11,307 bases of DNA from contig CAJVPP010003562.1 of the NCBI GenBank assembly GCA_910592005.1, forward strand, positions 1-11,307, read 5' to 3'. A program made the position numbers and the translations under genes. The number at the start of each line of letters is the position of its first letter. The stretch's first letter is position 1. Positions 1-7,680 of the stretch are shown piece by piece. Source of the DNA: Funneliformis mosseae (taxonomy: Eukaryota; Glomeromycota; Glomeromycetes; Glomerales; Glomeraceae). The notes beneath the pieces were generated by a model. That model was not told the DNA's origin and did not search any database. It saw nothing but the letters and a program-made list of their open reading frames with translations.

Positions 1-150
1 GTAATCATCTACTATAACGAATAATTCGTTAACGCTATAACGAATTATTCGTTATACATTCCGCATAATTCGTTATAACGTTAATGAAGATTCTTATAAC
101 GAAGTCCTGATCAGCTGGATCGGCAACTTCGTTATATCGAGGTGTGACTG
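1..150. mobile_element. Outer end of a pogo/Tigger-like DNA transposon (partial, body off the left edge)
   Basis: Read on the reverse strand, the sequence starts with CAGTCACACCTCGATATAAC at position 150 and is followed on the plus side by TA (151-152). That is the layout of a pogo/Tc1-mariner terminal inverted repeat with a TA target site. The first 25 bases match the terminus at 11236-11260 in 19 of 25 positions without gaps. The inner 130 bases contain many copies of ATAACGAA and its complement, partly arranged as palindromes, as expected of subterminal transposase-binding repeats. No transposase is visible because the body of the element would lie to the left of base 1. The family assignment rests on TIR form only. 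Confidence 0.55.
15..80. repeat. Palindromic ATAACGAAT subterminal repeats
   Basis: Two perfect odd-centred palindromes lie here: TAACGAATAATTCGTTA at 15-31 and a 21-base one at 36-56 with arms TATAACGAAT. They are followed by the 10-base palindrome CGTTATAACG at 71-80. Further single copies of the ATAACGAA word lie near 94-102 and, in complement, near 127-136. The same word appears in the pogo-like terminus at the right edge of the window (about 11266-11274). They are probably transposase-binding sites or hairpin-forming subterminal DNA. Confidence 0.7.
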
Positions 151-152
151 TA

Positions 153-450
153 CTTGTAAGAAAATCTTGAAAAACTTATTTTTAGAGCAAAATTTCACAT
201 AAATATAATTGTCTAAAAGGAAAATTAATAGTTAGAATTATTAAATACATGATTTTTTTTAACAATATAGCACTACCAGTTACTTATTGAATACATGATG
301 ATCTATCAATTTCTTAATTAATATGAGTGATAAGTGTAACATTTTGCAATAATTAACTTATAATTACATAAAATTTTTAATTATAAAAATGATTTATATG
401 CAATATGTTCACTGTATGTTAGAATAAATATTCAGCTACGTTATTTATTG
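153..450. other. AT-rich spacer, no gene seen
   Basis: Between the left pogo-like terminus and the hAT relic I see only AT-rich sequence with frequent stops in all frames. There is no recognisable protein fragment, RNA gene or repeat. Confidence 0.6.
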
Positions 451-583
451 TAGTGTTAGGGAATGACCAGGTCATATTGCTATTTTTGGATGATTAATGG
501 TTATAGATCATTAAATCATAAATTTTATAATCTAATTTTATGACCTTTATAATCATAGATCATAAAGTTATGACCTTGATCAT
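449..583 (+). repeat. Possible 5' terminus and subterminal repeats of the hAT-like element
   Basis: TAGTGTTAGGGAATGACC begins at 451 and resembles the (C/T)A-G-rich starts of hAT terminal inverted repeats. It runs into a perfect 13-base palindrome, ATGACCAGGTCAT, at 463-475. The following 110 bases repeat short words: TTATGACCTT at 538-547 and 568-577, ATAGATCAT at 503-511 and 555-563, and GATCAT again at 578-583. Clustered subterminal copies of a short motif upstream of a BED-finger transposase are typical of hAT elements. I found no matching right terminus in the window, so the element is probably truncated and this call is tentative. Confidence 0.4.
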
Positions 584-771
584 TAAGTCATTTAGTATAT
601 AACCTTAATCTTATATAACATTAATCAATAATTCAATATAAGATAGTGATAATCTTTTTATTAAATAAGTTTAATAAATGAAATAATTTAAACAATTTTT
701 TCAATTTTAATAAATTAACAATTTATTTTAATAATAACTTTTAAAAAATTCTTTAATTTAGTTTATAAACT

Positions 772-1581
772 ATGACTAAACGAAAGAAAAGTCATAATTT
801 TTAAGAATTTTTTATTTTAGTAAAAAATGATAAAAACAAATTGAATGCAAAAGCTATATATATTTGTTATAGTCAAAAAGTTAGAGGTTTAGTTATTGCA
901 TAGGTAATACCTGAATGTTTTACTTCTAATAAAGCAAGGCTTTGTCAAAATCATCTTATAAATTGCGAAAACTTTAAAATTTCATATAGTAAAGAGGAAA
1001 TTACTAAAATTTTATCCCATTTTGTTCCAGAAGACTTTAAAAAAAAAAGTAAAAATTGTAATGAAGGTAAATTTTAATAAAAAATATATTTATCAACTAC
1101 TATTACTAATTTATCATTAATGTGATTTTTTTAGATACATCTGATAAAAAAAAAGAGGAGGAGAAAAGAGAAGAATATTTTAATTTATAAAATCAACCAA
1201 AAAGATAAAAAAGCTCAACTTTAACAATACTATCATCTGCTTCTTCATCTCAACAATAATCCATCACATCTTATTATGCTCAACTAATATTAGACTAACA
1301 TTTAAATTTCTACTTCTTCATATGATTGTATTTAATGGCTTACTATTTATTTTTTTAGAAAATGAAGATACACAAGCTGTCTTTAATTTTATTTTGCTAG
1401 GTCTCAGTTTGTCAAACCGTAAAGCAATTAGTGGTAGAGTTTTAAAAAAATGTACTAATACTTTAAAAAAAATATTACAGATATTACAAAAAATAATATT
1501 TATGGTATCACTACAACATTTGACAAATAGACTAAGAGTAATTCCAAATCATTTGTACTTTTTAACAGATTATTTATTTAA
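772..1581 (+). pseudogene. hAT-family transposase N-terminus with BED-type zinc finger, decayed
   Basis: Reading starts at the ATG at 772 (MTKRKKSH...). The first exon looks like a BED finger of fungal hAT transposases, with an N-terminal basic stretch, a later E-F-F, and the His/Cys half NHLINC (about residues 73-78). The first Cys pair is disturbed (IYICYSQ in place of a C-x2-C). The second exon starts at 1135 and is Glu/Lys-rich, then Ser/Gln-rich (SSASSSQQ, then SITSYYAQ). Near 1318 the frame shifts to a segment containing FLENEDTQAVFNF and GLSLSNRKAISGRVLKK. Near 1471 it shifts again to NIYGITTTFDK, where the family normally has TTFDGWT. Internal stops occur at positions where Gln or Trp would be expected. 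The catalytic RNase H-like core and the dimerisation domain are missing, so it cannot encode a transposase. The family call comes from remembered Rhizophagus hAT proteins. Confidence 0.72.
1067..1134 (+). other. Spliceosomal-type intron in the hAT transposase relic
   Basis: This 68-base segment starts with GTAAAT and ends with a pyrimidine run and TTTTTTTAG. It contains a branch-point-like TTACTAAT at about 1103-1110. Removing it joins GAA-G to AT-ACA, keeps the transposase frame (Asn-Glu-Asp-Thr), and avoids the stops that follow GGTAAATTTTAA. Its size and signals fit small fungal introns. The retained intron shows that this copy is a DNA-level transposon relic and not a processed copy. Confidence 0.65.
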
Positions 1582-1633
1582 TAAACGAATGAAAATAATA
1601 TTATCATATAATAATAGTAATTTAAGTAAGCTT

Positions 1634-1741
1634 TTTACTTCTATTTTTATCTCTACCTCTACCTTTACTTTTGCCTCTACATATATCTTAAACTCTGCTT
1701 CTATCTCTGCACCTATTTCCACCTTTACATCTGTTATTACA
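1634..1741. repeat. Degenerate hexanucleotide tandem array, (TCTACC)n-like, 18 units
   Basis: From 1634 the sequence can be cut into 18 consecutive six-base units in perfect register. Examples are TTTACT, TCTATT, TTTATC, TCTACC, TCTACC, TTTGCC and TCTGCT. They follow a T-[CT]-T-[AG]-[CT]-[CT]-like pattern with only a few exceptions. Because the unit is two codons, the plus strand reads as alternating Ser/Phe and Thr/Ile/Ala, and the minus strand reads as alternating Val/Ile/Ala and Glu/Lys for about 38 residues without a stop. It sits just after the end of the recognisable hAT transposase. Confidence 0.75.
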
Positions 1742-1999
1742 GATATAAATGATCAAAAAATAATAAAAAAATATAAACAAAAATTAAAGTATTAGATATT
1801 ATATTTGTAATTCTTTTAAAATGTTAAAAATAATATAAAAAAATTATAAAATTAATTTCTAAATATAATGATAATTTTAAAAATATCTTATAAATAATTA
1901 TTTTAAAATAAATAATAATACTAAAAATTATTTTATTTATCAATTTATAAATAATAAATTATACATGTTAAGTTTAATTATCAAAAACTTTTTTAATAA
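1742..1999. other. AT-rich spacer, no gene seen
   Basis: This is nearly pure A/T sequence with runs of TAAATAAT-like words and stops in every frame. It is low complexity and nothing in it is recognisable. Confidence 0.6.
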
Positions 2000-2798
2000 A
2001 AAAGTTTCTTTTTAGATAAAAGAAATCAAATATTTGAAAAACTTAACACTAAACTTAATTATATTACAAATAATTTTAAAAATATAATTAAAGATTTATT
2101 TTCTAACAATAATAATTCATATTATACATATACAATATATGAAGGTTACATAATAATGAGAGAATATAATAATTATATGCTACCTACTATTAAAGAAAAA
2201 CGTTATCATATAGCTAAATTTATATATAATTATATGTTAGATCATTCTTTTAATTTTAAACAAATTAAAAGAAAAAGTAATGATCTAGATAATTATTTTA
2301 AAAATAATATAAAATTTGATATGACAATAAATGTTAGATTAAAACATTTTCAGAAAGTATTAAAATCTGAAAAAACATTTAAATTTTATCTTTATTTAAA
2401 TAATATATTATTTTCATTGATTATAGATTTAGAATATTTGATTAAAAATTTAATTAAAATTAATTTTTCTAAATTGTATGATAATTTTAATATAGATTTT
2501 TTAGATATTAACGTTAAAACTAATTTATTATTTATAAAAGTTTTGCTATAAATTTAAGTATACCAAAAGAAAATAAAAAATTAAATTTAATAAAACAAGG
2601 TACTACTAATTCCTATAAAGATAACAATTATTGTAAATATGCATTTTATGTAATAGTTATTTTTAGAGATTTAAAAGTAGAGATTTGATTTTGAGTGAAA
2701 TAGGTATTATAGTAGAGATTAAATGTGATTATATCATCTTATTAAGATCTGCTCTTTTAGAACATTTTAATTTAAATATTCTAAAAATAGATTTTTGA
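2000..2798 (+). pseudogene. Decayed protein-coding region of uncertain identity, three frames in series
   Basis: The first segment is open from 2000 to the TAA at 2549-2551, about 183 codons, with a Met at 2156. It is Asn/Lys/Ile/Leu-rich. A TTTCTTTTTAG at 2005-2015 could be a 3' splice site instead of coding sequence. The second segment, in another frame, overlaps its end and runs to the TGA at 2686-2688 (…NYCKYAFYVIVIFRDLKVEI). The third, in the remaining frame, runs from 2667 to the TGA at 2796-2798 and includes GIIVEIKCDYIILL. Non-stop sequence handing over between frames suggests one gene broken by two frameshifts. I do not recognise the protein. The last two segments faintly recall the DUF3627 C-terminal region of KilA-N/MSV199 proteins of large DNA viruses, from memory and at low confidence. 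No signal peptide or clear membrane segment is seen. Confidence 0.4.
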
Positions 2799-2956
2799 TA
2801 GTTTATTATTTAAGAAAATCATTTTATAATGAAATTTAAAATTAATAATTCAAATTAATAAAATAAATTTGAATTTTTAACTATTATAAAATATTTTAAT
2901 TATTATAATGTATAAATTTTATAGTTTTAAAATTTTAATTTATTAATAATATTATT

Positions 2957-3124
2957 TCAAGTCAACTTAAGTCAAGTCAAATTTGAGTTGAATTTAAATT
3001 GAATTAAGTTAAATATTTAACTTAACTCAAATTTGGTTTAACTTACAAATCATCAAGTCAAAAAAATATAAACTTAACTTGATTTAAACTTAATTTAGCT
3101 TATCTGACTTGTAAGTTTACTTGA
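2957..3124. repeat. Imperfect palindromic repeat, MITE-like
   Basis: The outer ends are complementary: TCAAGTCAACTTAAGTCAAG from 2957 against the reverse complement of the end at 3124, TCAAGTAAACTTACAAGTCA. Inside it there is a perfect 22-base palindrome at 3004-3025 (arm TTAAGTTAAAT) that extends to 2999-3030 with one mismatched pair. CAAATTTGAGTT at 2978-2989 pairs with AACTCAAATTTG at 3024-3035. The words AAGTCAA, AACTTAA and CAAATTTG recur throughout. The size and the inverted ends fit a small non-autonomous transposon (MITE) or foldback element. No clear target-site duplication is visible. Confidence 0.5.
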
Positions 3125-3414
3125 ATCATCTATAACTCTAATGATAATGATATGTAAAGATAAAGATGAGTGTTCAAAATTTTTTTTGAAATATATAAAT
3201 AGGATAATTATCAAATTAAGTGTTTGTTATGCAAATTCAATACTGAGTTTAGTTAAATTTATACTTTGTTATGCATTTATAAATCTGGTTAATTTAAAAT
3301 TAAACTATTGGTTAAGTAAATAAAAATCTCATATGTGATAAAATTTTTTATAACTGTTAAGCAAACTCAAATCTAACATATTTGTATATTATTCAGGATT
3401 TTTATCATATATAA
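3125..3414. other. AT-rich stretch without a supported gene
   Basis: A 60-codon open frame at 3141-3323 is present, but its Ile/Leu/Lys/Asn composition fits chance in AT-rich DNA and it matches nothing I recognise. Sequence just before 3415 may still belong to the N-terminal part of the following nuclease relic, but I cannot read a convincing frame there. Confidence 0.5.
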
Positions 3415-3956
3415 GAAAGGAGGTGTCAATATATTTTTAAAGATCTATTATATAAGAAATTCTTACTATATAGATCTAAATTCTTAGATGGATTATATTT
3501 AGATAGTTATAATGAAGAATTGTATCTTGCTTTTGAGTACTAAGGATCTTAGTATTATTATCATAATAGCTTGTATTATACGAATAATAAAAATTTAAAA
3601 TATAAAAATTGCATGATCAGAAAAAGCAGAACATTTGTAAAAAGCAAGCTATATATCTTATTAAAATACCTTATATCACTAATCTTTTTCCCTATATTAG
3701 GCATATACTAATTGAAAAAAAATTCTTAATTAAAGCAATATAATTTATTTTTTCCAAGATAGATCATTTCAGAAATTCTATTATGCGATTTGAATAAACT
3801 GAATTCATTAAAATTTCACCAAGAATTTTTACTTCGCTTGATATAATATTAATAATACTTGGTTTCAATAATATAAAAATTAAAAGGTTTGATCTAGTAG
3901 ATAAAATTATTTTCTATATCGATGAAATTAAAGATGTGAAAAAATTAACACATTAA
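3415..3956 (+). pseudogene. Vsr-like (PD-(D/E)XK-type) nuclease domain protein, decayed
   Basis: Frame one opens after the stop at 3412-3414 and reads [14 protein letters not shown], then [16 protein letters not shown] and YLAFEY. This matches my memory of Vsr-like nuclease domains abundant in Rhizophagus, whose core is a FLxGLELDGYxEEL-LAFEYxGxQHY type motif. TAA (3541-3543) and TAG (3550-3552) fall exactly where Gln is expected in EYxGxQHY. The frame shifts between about 3552 and 3612 to HDQKKQNICKKQAIYLIKIP. That is the usual R-D-x-K-K…C…I-x-L-I-x-I/V-P-Y block at the end of the fold. The same second frame then stays readable, with two TAA codons, to the stop at 3954-3956, adding about 80 residues of unknown function. 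The family cleaves or nicks DNA, and this copy cannot. It lies about 50 bases upstream of the packaging-ATPase relic on the same strand. Confidence 0.62.
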
Positions 3957-4005
3957 ATCTAACTTCTTAATAGCCTTTATGCTTCTAATATCTAGTTAAA
4001 CTAAT

Positions 4006-4442
4006 TCAAGAAAAATTAACAAAGTTGTAAATCTATTATTAGAGAATAAATATTAAATATTTAATGGAAAAAAGAGAGAAACCAAATTTATTAAAAATGA
4101 TAATTTAATATTTATCAGCTACTATCTTAATGAGTCAAAATATCTATATTTTAAATTAGAATATCAGATAATTGCAAATAGTTCAAAATTATATTGTGAA
4201 GATATCACATTTCAGGTGATAAAGCCTGATAAAATTCTAAAGATAGATTCATTTTCTCCAAAAAGAGGAATAGTTATTATATTCAAAAACCTATATGCTA
4301 ATTTAAAAAAAGTTCAGGAGAAGATTATTTCTTATTTTACTGAAGGATGTTATAAAAATATAAGTCTAATCTATATAATGCAGAGTTTTTTGATTGTCTG
4401 AAGCTAATAAAAAAAATTAAATTACATTGTACTCTTCAATAG
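4006..4442 (+). pseudogene. A32-like (FtsK/HerA) viral DNA-packaging ATPase fragment, decayed
   Basis: The frame from 4006 has one TAA (4054-4056), is then open for 114 codons to the TGA at 4399-4401, and continues in another frame (FFDC at 4386-4397) to the TAG at 4440-4442. The frame change falls in a run of six T. The block [20 protein letters not shown], then [24 protein letters not shown] and FFDCLKLI, matches the Walker B-to-sensor region of A32-type packaging ATPases of Polinton/Maverick elements and large DNA viruses. These normally read as hydrophobic residues plus F-E-D-L, then K-x-Q…I…YF…G-RH-x-NIS-x-IY-x-SQSFFDCPK. The acidic pair is Lys-Asn here (4285-4290), which would abolish ATP hydrolysis. 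The N-terminal Walker A and the C-terminal part are not found. The family identity is from memory of motifs. Confidence 0.6.
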
Positions 4443-4602
4443 GTCTACCTTGAATGAACTAACCTGTATTCTTCATCTATATGTTAATGATTAATATAGT
4501 ATATATGATAATTATTTTGTGATCAAAATTTCATTATCTTTGATTTAACAGTATTCTAAAATCATCTCCACTGAATATGAAAAGGATAAAATATGCTATT
4601 TA
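4443..4602. other. Intergenic spacer between convergent relics
   Basis: This short AT-rich stretch separates the plus-strand ATPase fragment from the minus-strand coiled-coil relic. I see no coding segment in it. It may include the lost C-terminal part of the ATPase, decayed beyond recognition. Confidence 0.45.
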
Positions 4603-5057
4603 TTAAAGAATAGAATCTAACTCTATAGATGCCAACTCTTTTTCTACTTCTTGCAATTATTTCTTCAGATCATTGATTTCATAATGTAACTTCTTATTTA
4701 CATTAATTCTCTTCTTATATTCTTTTTCTATGTCTTGCATGAATTTCCTGAAAGTTTATCTATTATAATTGAATAGATGTTGGATTAATACTTTAAGTTT
4801 GTTCATAATCTACTGATTGTTTTCTTTCTCATAATAATAGATAAATTTATCAATTTAGATCTCACTATCTATAATGAATATATATGGTATTATACGAATT
4901 AATTGTGAAGTCTACTGACTGAAAAATAGACTTCAACATATATAGCAACATTTTAGGTATCTGAAGGATAACAATTTATGTTAACAATCCTAAAGTCTGA
5001 TATCAATAGAATTATCAATAAAATCACTATAATCAATGTATATTTTTATATAGGAGA
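4603..5057 (-). pseudogene. Coiled-coil protein relic, minus strand, unidentified
   Basis: Read on the minus strand towards the stop at 4605-4603, one frame stays protein-like for about 100 codons. It includes IDKFIYYYEKENNQ, IMNKLKVLIQHLFNYNR, TFRKFMQDIEKEYKKR, LHYEINDLKK and LQEVEKELASIELDSIL. The last 55 residues have heptad-like Leu/Ile spacing with Glu/Lys between, a likely coiled coil. In-frame stops (for example between NNQ and IMN, after NYNR, and after DLKK) are TAA or TAG and sit where Gln would fit. Upstream, the same frame can be followed with more stops to about 5057 (YIKIYIDYSDFIDNSIDI). I cannot name the family. It converges on the A32-like ATPase relic, so it may be another gene of the same virus-like element. 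Confidence 0.45.
4906..4935. repeat. Perfect 9-bp inverted repeat (hairpin)
   Basis: TGAAGTCTA at 4906-4914 is the exact complement of TAGACTTCA at 4927-4935, with a 12-base loop. It lies within the decayed minus-strand coiled-coil region and has no T-run typical of a bacterial terminator. It could be chance or a small foldback end. Confidence 0.4.
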
Positions 5058-5537
5058 ATAATAATGATGGATTAGATTTTATGTTACGAGTTTAACTAAT
5101 TAAAATTATAAGGTAAAAGGTTGGTTTTATTAATTAGAGAAATTGGGATCAATACCATTCAATAATTTAAATAAGCTCTTGTTCACGAACTTAGAAAATT
5201 ATGAATAGACAATAAACTAAACTATATTAAAACTGTATTAAAAAAACTATCTAATAATTATTCTCAAGACTAACTAGCTTGACTTTATTAACTAAATAAC
5301 TAACTGACTTGTAATTCACTAAAAACTAACTAAGAATTGACTAAAGACTAACTGATGAAAATATATAAAATTTCTATCCTATTTATATAAAACTTTGGAT
5401 CTAATTTTATTATTAAATTAAGATAAAGTACTACTTAATAAACTATAGAAACCTTGTAAACATTGTTAATTTAATTAATAAGTTTAACTAAGTAAACTAT
5501 ATTAACTATGTAAACATATTTAAATTCATTAATGGTA
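5058..5537. other. AT-rich spacer with short CTAACT repeats
   Basis: No coding segment is recognisable. CTAACT recurs at 5270-5275, 5300-5305, 5326-5331 and 5348-5353, within AACTAA/GACTAA variants over about 90 bases. Further on, GTAAAC and TAAACTATA words recur up to about 5520. This looks like diffuse low-complexity sequence flanking the 3' end of the LINE. Confidence 0.45.
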
Positions 5538-5955
5538 TTTTTTTTTTAACGATATGGTAATGTCTTATGTTTATTATATTTATATTATAATATTACAAAT
5601 AAAAATAGAAAATGAACAACTAATTTAAAATTAAAAACAATAAAAATTAAACTAAGACTATCCCTGTGATTCTATTACAAACCTATTTGGATTGACCAAT
5701 CACCAAAACATTCTTCAGAAAAAACCAAAAAATCCATATTTAATGATTGACTCGTCAACAAAATATTCAAATAAAACTGTCAGTACTTATTCAAGAAATC
5801 AAACTAAGAGAAACCAAATTTTGTAGCTGAAGTATACCAAGTAATCCAACTATTTGAAATAGTTTTATTAGGAAGTTTCATAATTGTAAAACGTTTAATC
5901 TTGACTTTTTTCTTTTTCAATCTCATAAAGATGCTATTTTTCCTCTCTTCTTAGA
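5538..5955 (-). other. LINE 3' tail with short poly-A
   Basis: After the C-terminal stop the minus strand is largely non-coding and AT-rich. It ends CATATCGTT followed by ten A (the T-run at 5538-5547). A short poly-A directly after a unique 3' sequence is what target-primed reverse transcription leaves. Sequence on the far side shows no LINE similarity, so I place the 3' boundary here. Some extra C-terminal coding sequence may persist to about 5870. Confidence 0.5.
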
Positions 5956-6660
5956 TCATTTTTTTACATATAGAAGCCCAAATGTTATCATGAAAGGCAT
6001 TAGTAAGGAAATTAAAAGTATCTGTAAGAAGACATTTTGAGTTAGAAGGAGAGAACAACTTCTTAAGAAGTAAAACATTTGATTAGGAATAACTCCTTTA
6101 GCCAAATGCATATAGATGGTAAGATTAAGTGAAGGGTCCAATAATTCTATGAGCTGATCTTTGATGGTAGAGTAAAGATTGTGCCTATTATTATTTTTCC
6201 TAATCTTATCTAGAATCAATTTGTTAAGAAAAACAGAAGTAGCAGAGCAGATCTCTGTAATTTCTTGTATTTTATGAGAGCATATTCACAGATAATGATA
6301 ATCTTATCTAAATAATTTACAATAAATATAAAGCCAGTTTTTATATAGATTAGGTCTTCTTACTAAAAGTTTATCTATTGTAGATAGCTCGTCAGTCAAG
6401 GATTTTAACTTAAAGCCTTTTCTTCATCTTTGGAAAAAGGAGGTAGCAGTAGAAGCATCTTTCATATTTGAGAAAAATACGGAAAAAGAGATAGGCCAAT
6501 AAATGTTTGAAAAATAGGTATATTGAATTAATTGTGAATTTCTATTGAAGTCCATAAATGTTGAGAATTGTTTAACTGTATTGAGGTTTTTCCAGAATTT
6601 CCTAATTGTAGTTTCAATAGGAATTCGGTTAAAACTGAAAGATGCTGTAAATTATCACAA
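5956..6660 (-). pseudogene. LINE C-terminal region with zinc-knuckle remnant
   Basis: Downstream of RNase H a frame reads FWKNLNTVKQFSTFMDFNR, SQLIQYTYFSN, WPISFSVFFSNMKDAS, LKSLTDELSTIDKLLVRRPN and LYKNWLYIYCKL. A remnant follows with His and Cys (HYL, stop, ICS), where LINEs have a C-x2-C…H…C knuckle. The first Cys seems replaced by Tyr. The final 87-codon frame from 6219 to the TGA at 5958-5956 contains IELLDPSLNLTIYMHLAKGV, IPNQMFYFLRS and LLISLLMPFMITFGLLYVKK. It resembles the LINE C-terminus and is Leu/Ile-rich. It should not be read as a separate membrane protein. Confidence 0.62.
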
Positions 6661-7450
6661 GTTGTAAAGTCAAGTAATAAAGGTGATTTAAAGCATCCAG
6701 CTTTTGCTAAGTTATCAGCTACATCATTATAATAATTCTCTGAATGACCTTTTACTTTAATTAGCTTAATAGTAAGTTGTAACTCGCTAATTATATGATT
6801 AACTAAGATTCATACAGTGTAATTAGATACTTTTCACGTATTCTTATTGTATAATTATGATTCAGATAAAAATTATAATAGCTGTTAATGACTGCTTGAC
6901 TATTCAAATATATTGTTAGAGAAGAGAGTTTGGATAAATGATTAGAGCAGTAAAGAAGGCAAAAAGTTTAGCCCTGGTAAATGATGGATGGTATAATACT
7001 GCAGCATTAAAGGAATTTGAGTAGTTGCATGTTAACTTTGAGCAAATCCATCCTAGTCCTATTTTACACTCTTCTAAAGTTGGATTAGAAAAAGAGCTAT
7101 TGGTGTAGAAATTGGATGTATTAAGATCTTTACATAATTGAAATAGATTAATGAGTTTATCTTAATATGAAACATCTTTTATACATTTTCTAATGAGTAA
7201 GACGTTGGTCGACTGAGTTGTGCATTCAATACATCTATTAGTCAGATGATCTGTTATTGACAGAATAGATTTTTTGAGAGCATCTTTCCTCAGCAATTGA
7301 TAATGATGAGATGCAATATAATTTTCAAGAATTTATTTTATAATAAATAACGTTTTTTTAAGTAGATGAGTTATATAAATTCTTTCTATGATAGTGAGAG
7401 CATTGTAGCCTTTGATATAAGTGGCATAAGTGATAGGTCTGCCAAAAATT
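6661..7450 (-). pseudogene. LINE RNase H domain and upstream segment, decayed with catalytic residues lost
   Basis: One frame is readable from about 7450 to 6930 with only two TAA stops: PITYATYIKGYNALTIIERI, LRKDALKKSILSITDHLTNR, FYTNSSFSNP, CKIGLGWIC, FNAAVLYHPSF and RAKLFAFFTALI. A frameshift near 6925 leads to LTIYLNSQAVINSYYNF. Another near 6800 leads to IKLIKVKGHSENYYNDVADN, ending in LAKAGC. This is a clear RNase H fold. The family's DGS, E and D motifs are changed: TDGS is TNSS (Asn codon 7101-7099), RAELF is RAKLF (Lys 6969-6967), and LDSQA is LNSQA (Asn 6904-6902). Only the last Asp (VADNLAK, 6716-6714) remains. All three losses are explained by G-to-A changes. Even without the frameshifts the domain would be inactive. 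Confidence 0.75.
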
Positions 7451-7680
7451 TTTCTCAAGTAATTAGGTAGTTTTTGCAAAAATTTAATAGAGCTTCGTTA
7501 TTGAGATTACAGCTAAAATATTGAACAATTGATCTGTTATTGTAGTCTTGACTAATGTCTATATATAATTCAGCTTTAATAAAGTGTTAAACGAGAATAT
7601 TGTTTTGATTTTTCATTCTTCTAAAGATTCTTCCTATGATAATCATATCCATAATGGAGTGGTAAACAGTCATGAATTCT

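Noticed and set aside
3141..3323. 60-codon open frame on the plus strand
   Set aside because: It has biased Ile/Leu/Lys/Asn composition, no recognisable motif, no upstream or downstream continuation, and is expected by chance in AT-rich DNA.
3416..3426. AAGGAGGT resembling a bacterial ribosome binding site
   Set aside because: The region is eukaryotic by intron and element content, and the bases are codons in the nuclease frame (Arg-Arg-Cys).
3441..3477. Imperfect inverted repeat with AGATCTAT arms
   Set aside because: Several mismatches are present and the sequence is explained as coding DNA of the nuclease relic.
5956..6219. Small Leu/Ile-rich protein that could be taken for a membrane protein
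   Set aside because: It is in line with, and directly downstream of, the LINE C-terminal region on the same strand, and its sequence fits a LINE C-terminus.
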